A DNA stretch of 64,000 bases. It comes from Drosophila pseudoobscura. Its lineage: Eukaryota > Arthropoda > Insecta > Diptera > Drosophilidae. Shown here piece by piece: positions 48,595 to 61,029 of the stretch (positions are counted from its first letter, which is position 1; each line of letters begins with the position of its first letter). A program made the position numbers and the translations under genes. The DNA lies in the NCBI RefSeq assembly GCF_009870125.1, contig NC_046680.1:11842001-11906000 (forward strand), written 5' to 3'. The notes beneath the pieces are model-generated. The model was not told the origin of the DNA and searched no databases. It was given only the letters and a program-made list of their open reading frames with translations.

Positions 48595-51021
48595 TTAAGC
48601 AGGTTTCATGCCAAACCAACTCATTTTCCAATTCAATGTGTCGTGTAACAGTTTTTCCTCCTCAGATGTCAGCTGCAGTAAAGTGGAGACGGCACGGATG
48701 AGGTGACGGGCTTCGACCTAACCGGAAGCATGCAAACAGATGAATACAGGATACATATACTATGATGAGCAAGCAGATAATGTAACATACCTCTCGACTT
48801 GTTAAGAACTTCACAACAACATGCTTTAGATATTGAAAATTGACCTCGTCCATTATGATGCAGTTGGCTTTGTCTCCGCCTGCAAGCGACTCGAGCGCTG
48901 TGCTATGGTTCCTATAGGGAGTTATAGCTTGATGATGGGATTCACTCCCTGAGGAGATTTGCGAGCTGCGGAATTCCTTTTGCATGGTTTTTTTCAGATC
49001 TAACAATCTCTGATTAAGCGTTTTTATTGTCTGATTTCCGGCAAAGCAGAGAAACATTGAGTCTAAGTACCACGAATACTTCACTTCCATCTCACCTTAT
49101 TTTTCTCCATGATCTCCAGCTGAACTGCCTCATACTTAGCTAGCTTCTGGATATTTTCCTCTGCCGCACTGCTGACCTGCTGCAGGGCTTTCCGGGCCTC
49201 GCCCATGTCATTTTCAAGCTGCTTAGTTCTATCCTGCAATTCGATCGCTTCGCTGCGCTCGAGGCGCAGTTGCTGCCGTAGTATATCTTCGCTTTGAGAG
49301 ATCTCCGCATTTCGAAGTATTGACGTCATTTTCTCCTCGCGTTCGACTTCCAATTGGATGAGGGACTCCTCGAGTTGGTCTTGCTTTTCGCTCAGCTGTG
49401 TTCGCAGCTTCCTTGCCACCTGCTCGGCATTTGTGGCATATTCGCCAAATCTGTCGTCGGCTGCCGCGAGACGTGCCTTGAGATCTTTAACCTCGGTTTC
49501 CAAAATATGCTAAGAAAATTCAGTTTATTCATTTACGAAATCACCATCACACAAGTGTAAATATAGGAATAGGCACATAAGAATTTTGTTCAAGGAAAGA
49601 AGTTACCAAATCAATTTGATAACAGTTTAATAGAAAGGAAAACCATTAAATTAAGGTACATTCGTAAATGGTAAATATTTCATTTTGCCAAAAGATGGGT
49701 TTTTAGAAACAAGTCAAACTACTAGTCAGGTTTGGGTTAGTACTCATGCGGTTTAATTAGTGTGACAGGTCCCACTGCAAGTCGTCAGCTTCAGTGGACA
49801 TACTCACAGATTTGTTTCGCTCAAAGATGATTTGCTGCTCATTCTCCTCTCGACACTCCTTCAGTGCCAGATTCAGCTCATCGATCTCCTCCTCCAGTAG
49901 CCTGACCTGCACTCAAATTGCGTAAACAAGGTATAAGAATATTGGTAATGGGGTATATTAATGATTACCTTATCATCTCGTTGTTTGATTTCGTCAATGG
50001 CTTTCTCCAGTTCAAATGCCACTTGCTTGCGCGTCTCTATGGCATCGTCTCGGTCCTTGAGCGCCTTGCGCTTCTCAGTCGTTTCCTCTGCCACTTGCTT
50101 TGATAGTCGACTAACTTGCGTTTCCAGCGCCAGGTTTTGTCCACTCCAAGAACCCTTGATATCGGACAGCTGTAGGTGGGCCTCTTCCAGGTGCTGCTCG
50201 AGCAGTTTGTGCTCTCGTATGAGTGCCTGCACTTGTTGCTCTGGGCTAAGCTTTGTGAGGGATTCCATTCGAGACTCCTCTACTATATTCATGCGCAGCT
50301 TTAGATTTCTGTTCTCCTCTTGCACAGTCGCCAGGGTGGTGGTCAGAAGATTCTTTTCCTGCTGCGTGCCATGTCGCAGGCGCTGCAGCTCATCGCGCAG
50401 CTCTTCTGCAACTGATTCAATCGGTCGCAGGCGTTCCAGTTCCTCGGACAGATTCTCAATTTGCTGACTATGCTGACGCATCGAACCCATTCGATCCACG
50501 GCTTCTTGCTCGCGGAAGCTCAGGAGATTTTTCAACTTGTCTATTTCCACTTGCTGTAGATTTTGAATCTTCTCCTGCTCCTCGCAATACATATCCTTCT
50601 GGGTTTGGGCCACTCGAACGCTCTCCAATAGGATCTCGTTGGTCTTGTCGACGCGCATCTTTTCCTCCTGCAGCTGCAGCAGGCTCTGGCTGAGACTGGA
50701 CACTTTGGTGGTGAGCTCATTGCATTGGCTACGCAACTGGCACAGTTGTTCAGACTTTAACAGATGTTAACAAAAGAACATACGTTATACCATACTCGCA
50801 GTGTTTATACACACAAAAATAGACTTTTTGCCTCTTACCTCGTTGTAGATACTGCCACCGCCCACATCATCAGCCGAGTTGGAATTAATGCTAACTCGGC
50901 GGCTCCGTAGTCGATAATTATTGTTGTTAGCATAACGCTGCTGGGGCTGGGGCTGGGATGCCGACGTAGACACATCTTCGCCGGTCTCCTCCTTGATTTT
51001 GTTTTTCAGCGTCGCAAACAT
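48595..51021 (-). CDS. cbs: Cbs, Golgin-97-type GRIP-domain coiled-coil protein
   Basis: centrosomin's beautiful sister: a trans-Golgi golgin anchored by Arl1 through its GRIP domain and reported to affect the centrosome cycle. Six coding exons, all phase 0: 50839-51021, 49969-50754, 49808-49906, 49096-49509, 48791-49030 and 48595-48717, giving 614 residues. The start [20 protein letters not shown] matches golgin-97 (M-F-x-x-L-K-x-K-I). Residues 62 to about 520 are continuous heptad-rich coiled coil. The GRIP domain spans the last two exons, with [17 protein letters not shown] (invariant Tyr of the family) and [19 protein letters not shown], ending [12 protein letters not shown]. Introns are short apart from about 300 nt between the third and fourth exons (49510-49807). 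It is divergently transcribed from cnn. Confidence 0.93.
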
Positions 51022-51513
51022 TCTGATTACTGACTGCTGCTATTACGAGGCCAGGCGGGCCGTGCCGTCCTCCTGCTGTTGCGAATCGAAACTTTTTGTG
51101 TATGCCTGCGAATCCAAGCAAAGCTAATAGAATGGTCTAGCTGCGTGGGTGGCCGCTCAGTAAACGTGCCCGTGGAGCGTTTATAGCATTTCGTGTGCTA
51201 CTTGCTTATCAGAAATATGTAAATTTTTGTCAACTGGCGATGTTGTCCCATCCTTGCCCCATCGACACACGACACCCTTTTTTCACCAGTCTGGCTACGC
51301 TCCAACACAGCCAGGGCTGTATTTGGCAATGTTTCGATAGTAGACGCCGAAAACAGCTGTGAATGCGCGGTAACTTTTCCAAAAAAAAAATATAATTGTA
51401 CTTGTTTGTGTTTTTTTGTGTCTTACCAAATTAAGAAAAGTAAAGAAGTTAAGCTGAAATAGACAAATCGCAATCAAGCTTAGTAATATTCACCCCAAAC
51501 GGGACATACAGGC
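51022..51513. promoter_or_regulatory. shared cbs/cnn divergent promoter
   Basis: Only 492 bp separate the start codons of cbs (minus) and cnn (plus), so both 5'UTRs and core promoters lie here. A TTTCGATAG word near 51331 resembles half of a DRE/CGATA site; no TATA box is obvious. Head-to-head spacing predicts co-regulated, ubiquitous or maternal expression. Confidence 0.6.
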
Positions 51514-54500
51514 ATGGATCAATCTAAGCAGGCTCTTCGCGACCTTTGCGACAATGGGAATCTAACCTGCGGCTCGTCCTTGAAGGAAATTACACTTATT
51601 GAGACAGTCACCAGTTTTCTTGAGGAGAATGGAGCCGCCGAGATAGACCGAAAAGTACTGAGGACACTCGCAGAAGCCCTGTCCAAAAGTGTGGACGAGT
51701 AAGTAACCCAAATGCATACTGATAATAATATCTGCCCATATGTGGGCTTCTCGATCTTGCCCACTGTGCGCCATCAGTTTACTCATTTGCTGATCGGAGA
51801 ATAATACGCTCTTTGTGGTGGCTCTCCGAGTCCGTGAAAGCCTCCCTTATGTACATACCATGTGCCATATGTACTGTCCCGTCGCGTTTGTTACCCACCC
51901 CAAAAGTTTCACGAGAGCAAGCGAGAGCAGCGCACAATGCGCTCCGGGTACAGCGGGAAATGCGTGACATCTGCTTTCAGTGTGTGCGAGTTTTACAGAG
52001 CGCATTTTCCTTTTTCAGAGCAGATGAGACTGGCTGGCACTGGGTTTTTCTCCGTCTCTCGATGCCTCGCGTTTTTGTTCAGTCATTTATGTTCTGGCTT
52101 TCGGTTTATTTGGACGTAGAAGATTTTGAATTCATTTCGCGCTGATATTCTACTCGTTTGCTGTGCTTGCGCCATTCTCTGTCGTTCTATATACACACAC
52201 TCCCATACATGTGCATATGTAAATAATAAGAAAACAAACTTACAGTTTAAATAATCAAAGGGTCGGCTATCGGTCGTGTATATACATTTGTGTAAGTGGA
52301 GACAGCAGAGAAGTTACAATTGTTTATACGGTCACGGAATATATGTAAATAACTGCTTCTGCATCTGTAGATAACATGTAAAGGATGCTGTGCTTTTGTG
52401 AAACCTTCAAAATACATTTACATACATATATTTATATATGAGAATGTGTGCGGATGTACAATGTGTATATATGTACATCGGTGTATGCATCTAGAGTATC
52501 TCGCGCCCGTCTGTGTTGTCGTTGTTGTTGATTTGTTTTGTCGCTAGCGATGCTCTGTGGTGTGTCTAATTTTAGTGGCGGAAAAGTATAGAAATTAATT
52601 TGTTGTTGAATAGCGAATCCCCAATTGCTCAATCCACACCCATATCAGCAGTACGGCAGCAGCGGCAAGCCCTCTCCGATGATATCCCGCCTTATCAGAC
52701 GAACCGAACAGTGGACGGTGACACATGTGTGTAGTTAACATATACACGGGTATGTAGCAGGAGAGAGCGAAAGTGTAGAGAGGGGTGGGGTTTCTTTGTT
52801 TACCGTAAGAGTGTAGTTCCCCTTCCCACCTCTCCTTCTAGGATAAAGTACAGTGTCTGATGCACGTATGGCTGCATGTTCAAAGTCAACGCATTAGCGG
52901 TATATAAGGTGCCATCCAACCCCCTTCCCCGCTCACATATCACTCAATGTGCTCTGCTTTCGACGATGCCTCCTGTACTTCTGTTTATTGTTATTGTATC
53001 GCTCTGTTGAATACTGCAGGCGCCTTTGTGTGCCATTATCACTGGCCATCCATAGCCTGACACCCACTCGAGAGTCGCGCCAGGTAGCCAGGTAGATGAG
53101 CGAGCCCAGACTGCGGCGGGAATGGGTCTTTTACTTCGGATACCTGCCGCGGTATGGGGCTATAAAGCCAGGAGAGGTGCAATTCAGGTGTTAACAGGAC
53201 ACATGTCCTGACACGTTTAGAGTCCACCTGTTGTTTAGGAGACCATTGATTTTCAAGAGCGCCTCTGTAACCATAGCTATGGGCACGGACAGAGCCGTAG
53301 CCAAAACAAATGAGTGCAAATGTTTGGCAGAGTTTTCGTAGCCCTGTGTTCTGGCCTGGCCTGCAATTGTCGTTCTATTGCCGTGTGGAAGGAAGAGCCT
53401 TTGCGGTTTGCTCATTTCCCAAAATAAATGTGCTTTATGTGTGCGAGTGGCCTCAAGTGCTGCTGCATCTCTGGCAGGGGTCTGATCTGTGCTAAAATAT
53501 GCATCGGGTACGTCGTGCATCCAATCCATAGAAGTATATCATGCCTATCCGCCGCCCGGTTCTCGGGTTCTTTGAAGCTTCTTCCGCCCTACGGCTCACT
53601 GCTCCTCATCGACAGCAGGCGGCAGCCAATGACTCATAGTTTGCTGCCCCTTGGGACGGGACGAAGTCTGTGGTCTGTCGTGTGCCGTGCATCGCGAGGT
53701 ATTTAGGGAATAAAGCCAAGAACACCAACAACATCGACATCAACATCAGGCGATGACGTGTCTGCTCTTAATTATAAACTAAAAAAAAACGCGAACCTAT
53801 TTAAACATCAAATATAGAGTTTCTGCAACATCCCTTCCTCCAAAAGTGAACAATATATGTATAAATAAAAGTGCCTAATGTTGAAGAAAACGTGAACACT
53901 ATGGCGGGTATATTTCGCTCTACGTCTCTGAATAACTCAAATGAATCGCAGGGTTCGCCATTTAAGCGGTTCTCATTGAACTCGGGCAACAATCAATTCT
54001 GGTAAGTAAATGTTCCATTCGATCTGTAATATATGCTATTTTATTGGATGGGAAATAAGTACCAGCAGCAACGGATTTAAGGGGCGGAAGTACGACTTGT
54101 ACTCATTCATCTGTGACTTGGACTGAAATTCAGCTGCCAAAAAAGCACAGAACTTTGAATGGGTGTGTTCCATTTAGAGCAGAGTAAAACGAACTGTAAG
54201 ATAGTTGAGCATAGAAATCATTGAAAGATACTCGGAACAGGGACAGGGTTCGGGCTATCATTTTCACGCTTCAGTTAAGAGCCTGCAAGAGTCGGAGATC
54301 ATTAAAACCGTAAATAACCTAGGCTATATTTTGATTTGGAAATTCAGTTCACTACTAGATTCCGATTCCAAGAGCTTACAAGGGGGAGCAGAGCGGAGGG
54401 AAGGGAGAGACATGTCATTAATTAATGATAGCTGCCATTCGAAGGTGTAATGCCAGCCACAAATAGAAACTCGTTGCATTTGTCCGTAGATTTTCCACTC

Positions 54501-57500
54501 ACAGATCTCAGATCGGGCCAAATAATTGAAACCGGTTTGGATTCCGATTAAGCTTTGATCAGCTGTATCGTTGATGGTCAGAGCCGCAGTGTCAGTGCCA
54601 GTACGAGACTGGAACTCACTTGGAATGGCCCGATCAAGTGGTGGAGTGCTATGCCTGCTGCTGCTGTGCTTCCTGCTTCTGGTTCTGGCCCTTGCCCTGG
54701 CCGTTCGACTGAAGCCCTGCGATCTGGCCGGGCAGCTCTACATCCTGGACGTGCCCAAGTCGGAGCTGCCTCTGTGGCTGTGCATCGTGGAATTCGAGAG
54801 CCGCTTCAACACCCACGCGGTGGGGCAGGCCAATGCGGACGGCTCCCGGGACTATGGCCTCTTTCAGATCAGCGATCGCTTCTGGTGCTCACCTCCCAAT
54901 CAAACGGAGTACTATACCTTCAACGAGTGCAACGTGAACTGCACGCGGCTGCTGAGCGACGACATTACCATGGCCGTGCAGTGCGCCCGGCTCATACGGA
55001 GGCAGCAGGGCTGGACGGCCTGGTCGGTGTACGGTCAGTTCTGCAACGGCACGCTGGAGGGCATCGATGAGTGCTTCCAACCCCAGACCACGGCGAGCAA
55101 CAGAAGCTGTGCAGAGAGTGAGTCGGTGCTGGGAGATTGTAGCTGACGGACGGGTCAGACGGGGTCTTGGGACTTATGACATCACTGCCGAAATATTTGC
55201 GAAAATAAAATATTAATTAACGTTTAAGTTTGAGTTTTTTCTTGTCTATGTCATCCAGAGGTCAGCCCAGAGCCTTAATTGTTTCCGCTTTCCATTCCAT
55301 TTCAGCACCAGTCCCGGAGTCTTGCAAGATGTGACCATGGATAACTCATGTAAGTTTCATTTCAGACGCAAATCACAGTAGGTTTTTCGAAAAATGTGTG
55401 CCTCAGCCCACAGCTCACAGTTCACAGTTCGTTTGGCAGCCTCAGTTTGCTACAGTATTTAGGTTTTAGCAATACATATTGGAATTCAACATACGTTAGA
55501 TGTGCGGAAGCGGTCTTCCAGTTTGAATATATATTTTTTGTACGCTTTTCTCGCCGGACCGTACCGTTTTATGGAGCATATATAAGAAGAAGGTCCAACA
55601 ATTGAACGATATGAGCCTGGAACGACCCCCCCGACGCTGCTTGCCGCGAAAGCCGTTCAACCCCAGTGCGCATCAGACATAAAACTCTCTTTGGAGTCAG
55701 CCAAAACACAAACCAAATCACTCAATGACCGGGCTTTTCCTTGTGTCCCCACAGATGCCAGTTTCGATGCGGGCCGTCTGCAAGGCGAAAGCCACTCGCC
55801 TTTGGCCATGCCGGGCCGTTCTATGCGCAACGTGGAGGAGCAGATGTCGACGCTGCGAAAGGAGAACTTCAATCTCAAGCTGCGCCTCTACTTCATGGAG
55901 GAGAGCCAGCTGGGGCACCAGCGGACAAACAATTCGGGCGAGTCTCTGTCGAAGCAGTTGATCGACACAAAGATAGAGGTCGAAGTGCTGCGCAAAACGG
56001 TCGAGGAGAAGACGGAGCTGCTGAAGGACGCCGCTCGGGCCATATCCATGCACGAGGAGATGCAGCGCAAGGCGGAAACCGAAAGCAATGCGTTGATCGA
56101 TGAGCTGCAGCAGCATCTGCGCCACTACGAGGTGAGTATCTTGTATGTCTTGAGCAGTCATGACCTCTATTCCCTACTTGTGCATTTTAGGAAACTGGAG
56201 CTGCCTTTGAAGGAGAGTCCAGAGAAGCACTGGATGAAAAGCTCAAACACTTGGAGTCTGAGGTCCAGAGGTCGAGGCAGGAACTTGTCGAGGCCGGCAT
56301 ACGGCAGATAGCCTGCCAGGACCAGCTGAAGTCGGCACAGGCCGAGCACCAGGAGACGCTGTCCTCCTGCGAGGCCAAGATCCAGGAGCTGGCTATCAAG
56401 AACGCCGAGCTGGTGGAGCAAATCGAGAAGGCGCGGCAGTGCAGCGACGAGGCAAATGTAAGTAGACGCCCCCAGAAAAAAGGGAGTGTCACCCAAGAGA
56501 TTAGGGCCGTAGTGTAGTGCTAGTTATAGGACGCATGTGGTGATGATGAGAGGGACACTCATTTTAGGGAACCATCAGGGGGCATGTGCGGCAAATCCAC
56601 GTCGCTCGGACTGAGATAACTATCCTGACGGTGAGAGTGGATCACATTCAGGCCGAACTGGAGAACTATTCTCAATTGCTGAAACGCATTATGCCCACTC
56701 TGGCCATGCTGCAAAGGAAGATCTTTCAGCGCGATGTGAGTAGAGCTGCCGCACACTGATTGGTGCCACGAGTCACCCAAACCCCACCCAAAGGTTGAGA
56801 ACGACAATTTGGAATGGGAAAGAGAGCAGCTGAAGAGCAGAGTCGATGAGTACGAGACCATCATCAACAGGCAGGAGGTGGACTCGTGTCTGATGCGGCC
56901 TTTACTCAACGCCAACAGGTGCCAGCACAAGGCTCCGCTTCCCCAGAGAAATTGTGTAACCTTTGAGCTGCAGCGTAGTGGCAGCACCTCCTCGCTGAGC
57001 TCAAACTTTTCGGCGATCAGTGTGCTGGGAAGCAGCGGACGGGAGTCAGCGTCGGCGGTCAGTAGTGCAATGCCATTGGATGCAGCAAAGGTGACTCAAT
57101 CTCCATCGCCAGCAGTTTTCGACCAATAAAACGCCCTCGTCGCCCACAGAACCAGCGGAATCAGCCGCATAAGAACTATGCCAGGCGACCAGTGCGGCTG
57201 CCAATCGCTGCGCCAGGGCGGCCCTTACAAAACTATACGTTTCCCAGCCTTCTGCGGCAGTTTTTTAACAGAGCTTGGGGCCACATGAACTAAAGTACCT
57301 TTCGTGGATTTATCGAGTCTTTATCGTTTCGATTTATGTTTCAACAGTTTTTTGGGGGATCAAACACAAATTTATCGTTATAAAGTATTCAAACTATTCC
57401 AGCCAATAAATACGAGTATTGCTCAAAGAGACTCTGAACTTCATTTGCTTTCCATTGTAGGCTAAGCAGGAGATGGACGCCCAACTGGCGGACAATATGT

Positions 57501-60219
57501 GCGAACTGCAGGATGCGCAGGAGAAGCTAAAGGAGCGAGAACGCATCCACGAGCAGGCATGCCGCACCATACAGAAGCTAATGCAGAAGTTGAGCAGCCA
57601 GGACAAGGAGATCAAAAGACTCAACCAGCAGCAGCAGCCGCAGGAGCAGCACTCGGTTAAGAAAGAAGTGAGTGCTGCTAGGGACTAGTACCTTTTACAA
57701 TTATAAAACGTATATTTATGTATTTGTAGAACGAGAACAGCAATGCCAACATATCGCCATCGGCAACGGGCCGTTCGCTGAGTGACAATGAGGCGTGCTT
57801 TTTGGAAATATCCTCGGGACTTAAGGAACAATACGAGTATAAGATGGCCGAGCAGGAGCTAAAGATCCAGCAGCTTCAGGCGGAGGTTAAAAAGAAGACG
57901 GCCAATCTGCAGAACCTGGTCAACAAGGAGCTGTGGGAGAAGAACCGCGAGGTGGAGCGCCTGACCAAGTTGGTGGCCACCAGCCAGCAGCCGCAGTCGC
58001 TGCCTCAGATAAACGAAGAGTCAATTGGCTCAGCAGCCGTCGATTTGCAGCAGTCCTTCACCGAGCTGGAGTACACCAAAGCCCTGGAACGCAACAAGCT
58101 GCTGCAGCGCAAGGTGGACGTGCTCATCCACCGCCTGGGAGAGGATCACCAGAACAGTGCGGTGATTGGACAGCTGCGGCAGGAACTGCGCCAGGTACAG
58201 GCGGACGCTGAGAGCGCGAATAAGTGGCGACTGGAGTGCGCCGATGTTTGTGGTGTGCTGACCAACCGGCTGGAAGAGCTGGCCGGGTTCCTTAACTCGT
58301 TGCTGAAGCACAAGGATGTGCTCGGTGCACTGGCCGCTGATAGGCGGCACGCCATGCGTCGAGCTGTGGACCGTAGCCTGGACCTGTCCAAGAGCCTGAA
58401 CATGACGCTGAATATCACTGGCGCCTCGCTGGCCGATCAGAGTCTTGCGCAGCTGTGCAATCTCTCTGATATGCTGTATAACGACGCAGATGCCGAGGCG
58501 GAGGCCGATGCCAGCCACAAGACGTACAACTCGCATGAAGAGGTACGCACCGCTGGCGCCGCCTCCATCAATCCAACGATTGAGCACCTAAAGGCCGAGA
58601 ACAAGGCGCTGAAGCGGGAGTTGGAGAAGCGCCGCACCTCCGACGGGCAGCAGCTGCGCAAGGAACGCCGTTCCCTGCCCCTGCCCACCCAGCAGCCAGA
58701 CAACCAAAGCGAATCGGAAGCCTGGTCCGAGCCGGACCGTAAGGTGTCCCTGGCCCGTATTGGACTGGAAGAGACCTCACATAGCCTTGCCACGGCCGAA
58801 CGGCAGCCCAGCGAATCGGAAAGCGAGGGGCGGCGCGCCTGCTCGGCCAGGCAGGAGCGCAGTCGCACCAGCGAGCGCATTGCCCAGCTGGAGGAGCAGA
58901 TAGCCCAGAGGGACGAGCGTGTCCTGAGCGTGCAATGCCAGCTGGTGGATCTAGACAACAGATACAAGCAGGAGCAGCTGCGCTGCATGGACATTTCACA
59001 CCAAATGGAGCACTTGCGGGCCGCCAACGAGGCCCTCACGGCCGACCTGCAGGCCATTGGAACGCAGGAGGATCAGCAGATGAACGAACTCCAACGTCTG
59101 ATCGATATAAAGACCAAACAGATTGATCAGCTGGAGCTGGCCCAGAGCACATTGACTGCAGATGCGCAGATAACGGACATGGAACTGCAGGCAGCACAGC
59201 AGCAGCTCGTGGAAATGGAGCAACAACACGCTGAGGCTGTGGACCAGGCCCAGGCCGAGATGGCAGAACTGAGGCGGGAGGCAGCGGAAAAGCTCGAGGA
59301 AGTGCATCGCCGGCACCAGGAGGCGCTCGAGCGAGACTGGGTGGCGCTGAGCCTTTACCAGGAGCAGGCCCAACAGCTGCTCGAGCTGCAGAGGTCCCTG
59401 GAGTACCACCAGGAGAACGAGATGGAGCTGAAGCAGACTCTCGTGGAGAACGAGCTGGCTACGCGTTCGCTCAAAAAACAACTGGACGAAAGCACCCTGC
59501 AGGCATCCAAGGCGGTCATGGAACGGACCAAGGCCTACAACGACAAATTGCAGCTGGAGAAGCGCACAGAGGAGCTCAGGCTGCAGTTGGAGCTCTTGAA
59601 AGGTGTGCAGCCGCAGCGCCAACTCGTTCAGCCAGCTCGTTCCAACAGCAGCGATGTGTCGCAGTCGGGATACACCTCGGAGGAGGTGGCTGTGCCCATG
59701 GGACCACCAAATGGCAACCAATCCAGCGTACCGGCCAGCACGGCTGTGGTAGTGGGGCGCGTCAGCAGCTCCTCGCCGGATCTCGGTATAGAGAGCGATG
59801 CCGGCCGAATCTCCAGCGTTGAGTTGTGTACAGCTACACAGCGTGCCCTACTGAAGAATGAGACGCCGTCAGGTGCTAAAGATGGTAAGCATTTCAGAAT
59901 AAGATTTTTCACGAGAGAGCGAGCCCTCATCTGTATCCCATTCACAGAACCCGTTGAAAACGCATTGAGTGTGTCCCAACAACAGCAGCAGCAACAGCCG
60001 TCTGCAACAATTACACACGACTGTGCCAAGGTAGAACAAGAAAATGCTGAATTGAGGCGTAAACTAATCCGCACCAAGCGCGCATTCGAAGACACCTACG
60101 AAAAGTTGCGTCTGGCTAACAAAGCTAAAGCACAAGTCGAAAAAGACATCAAGAATCAAATACTAAAAACTCACAATGTTCTGCGAAACGTACGCTCAAA
60201 TATGGAGAATGAGTTCTAA
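51514..60219 (+). CDS. cnn: Centrosomin, long form
   Basis: Core scaffold protein of the pericentriolar material, recruiting gamma-tubulin complexes at mitotic centrosomes. Exons: 51514-51698, 55306-55349, 55755-56131, 56191-56457, 56568-56735, 56794-57090, 57461-57667, 57730-59884 and 59948-60219; all junctions are in phase, giving 1323 residues, near the long fly form I recall (about 1320). It starts MDQSKQALRDLCDNGNLTCG. The CM1 motif is clear in exon 3 (VEEQMSTLRKENFNLKLRLY), the gamma-TuRC binding segment. Extended coiled coils fill most of the rest, with a Ser/Thr-rich linker and a leucine-zipper-like stretch. The last exon is the CM2 region (KVEQENAELRRKLIRTKRAF to NVRSNMENEF). Exon 56568-56735 has no homologue I can recall and is the least certain. 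Confidence 0.92.
51699..53900 (+). other. cnn: cnn first intron
   Basis: 2.2 kb of intron between the two alternative first exons; no other coding exon is visible. It should contain the promoter and 5'UTR of the isoform starting at 53901. Words such as ATACATATATTTATATATG (52422) and CACACAC (52193) are simple repeats. Confidence 0.55.
53901..54001 (+). CDS. cnn: cnn alternative first coding exon
   Basis: The ATG at 53901 opens 33 codons plus two bases (MAGIFRSTSLNNSNESQGSP to GNNQF) and ends at a strong donor (TG|GTAAGT). Its phase 2 end equals that of the first exon at 51514-51698, so it can splice to 55306 in frame. The peptide is Ser/Asn-rich without coiled coil. This would be the start of the cnn isoforms with an alternative N-terminus. 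The assignment rests on phase, strand and position. Confidence 0.65.
54625..55146 (+). CDS. c-type lysozyme-like secreted protein, nested in cnn
   Basis: Secreted glycosidase of the chicken-type family (peptidoglycan hydrolysis). It is an uninterrupted frame of 173 codons from the ATG at 54625, chosen because it puts a strong signal peptide first (VLCLLLLCFLLLVLALALAV); an upstream in-frame ATG at 54571 would add 18 residues. The fold is followed by LPLWLCIVEFESRFNTHAVG, ADGSRDYGLFQISDRFWC and ITMAVQCARLIRRQQGWTAW. Both catalytic acids appear to be kept: Glu in FESRFNT and Asp in RDYG. Cysteines fit the conserved disulfides. It lies wholly inside the cnn intron 54002-55305 on the same strand. 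AATAAA at 55204-55209 gives a poly(A) signal. D. melanogaster CG11159 is a likely orthologue. Confidence 0.88.
   Translation: MARSSGGVLCLLLLCFLLLVLALALAVRLKPCDLAGQLYILDVPKSELPLWLCIVEFESRFNTHAVGQANADGSRDYGLFQISDRFWCSPPNQTEYYTFNECNVNCTRLLSDDITMAVQCARLIRRQQGWTAWSVYGQFCNGTLEGIDECFQPQTTASNRSCAESESVLGDCS
57150..57293 (+). CDS. cnn: cnn alternative terminal exon (short isoform)
   Basis: After the exon ending at 57090 a 59-nt intron leads to acceptor CGCCCACAG|A at 57149. The reading then encodes 47 codons (NQRNQPHKNYARRPVRLPIA to NRAWGHMN) and a TAA at 57291-57293, followed by a poly(A) signal AATAAA at 57405-57410. A transcript ending here would give a protein of about 493 residues that keeps CM1 and lacks the CM2 region. 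The tail is basic and unlike the coiled-coil body. Short Centrosomin forms are known in D. melanogaster. Confidence 0.65.
   Translation, partial: NQRNQPHKNYARRPVRLPIAAPGRPLQNYTFPSLLRQFFNRAWGHMN
57405..57410 (+). terminator. cnn: poly(A) signal for short cnn mRNA
   Basis: AATAAA, 112 bases after the TAA of the alternative terminal exon and 51 bases before the next long-form exon. Confidence 0.5.
59885..59947 (+). other. cnn: in-frame 63-nt cnn intron
   Basis: Bounded by GATG|GTAAGC and TTCACAG|AACCC. It is 63 nt, divisible by three, and has no stop in the reading frame, so retention would add 21 residues (KHFRIRFFTRERALICIPFT and one more) just before the CM2 region. The splice sites are strong, so splicing is the default call. 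Confidence 0.65.
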
Positions 60220-61029
60220 CAATTGATTTCACGTCGTCGTCGACGACGACTATATCAGCATTAATTAATAGTCCCATATCATTCATTTGTTACTAGACGT
60301 TTGCCATTTTCCTTGCCATGATCTGTTCATTTATTTCTTTGTAAACCTTTTATTTTCCTCGTTCCTAACAAGGTATTAATTTGTATTTTGTATGTGCCTG
60401 TATTTTTTTGTACCATGAACGGATCCGAACCGAAACAACGAAGCTATTAATATAAATACCTTTTTGCATTTTCTAAAGACTGTATAGGAAACTCAACACG
60501 GAATCAATGCACACAATAATAACAATAACATTGATCAAGAATATTTACTCAATGAAAGAAATATCACACCTGTTTTAGCACACCCCAAAACTAAAAAAAA
60601 ATGTCTAGACTGAAAAGTATGTAACCAGAACCTGGCACACTCATTCATATTGAATGACATGTATAGAATATGTATATATATCCTTATCTCTCCCCCCACT
60701 AGTAGCTAAACATAAGAACATCCTTTCGATTGTCCATATTTTTGTGGCTAATATCCATTATGTGCATGCAGCTACAGTGTTTGCTTAATCTATTGCTCTT
60801 AACCTTTGCTTTCTTTTCTTCAATCCACCGCTCTGAATCCTCGATTTCAGTTAACCATCGAAACGGATATTGAAATAATTGTTTGATTTATCCCCCTCCC
60901 CTCCAAATGGTCGTAGCCAGTCAATAAATTGTTTTGAAGCATCATTTTGTACAATGTGTAAAAAGTACCTCCGCTGACCTGGAGCTGGAAGAACAATACA
61001 TAGACTCTAAGCAATTTCTACCATGTCGT

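Noticed and set aside
57933..59126. Alternative frames within the large cnn exon
   Set aside because: They overlap an 800-codon coiled-coil frame and show compositional bias expected from frame-shifted GC-rich codons.
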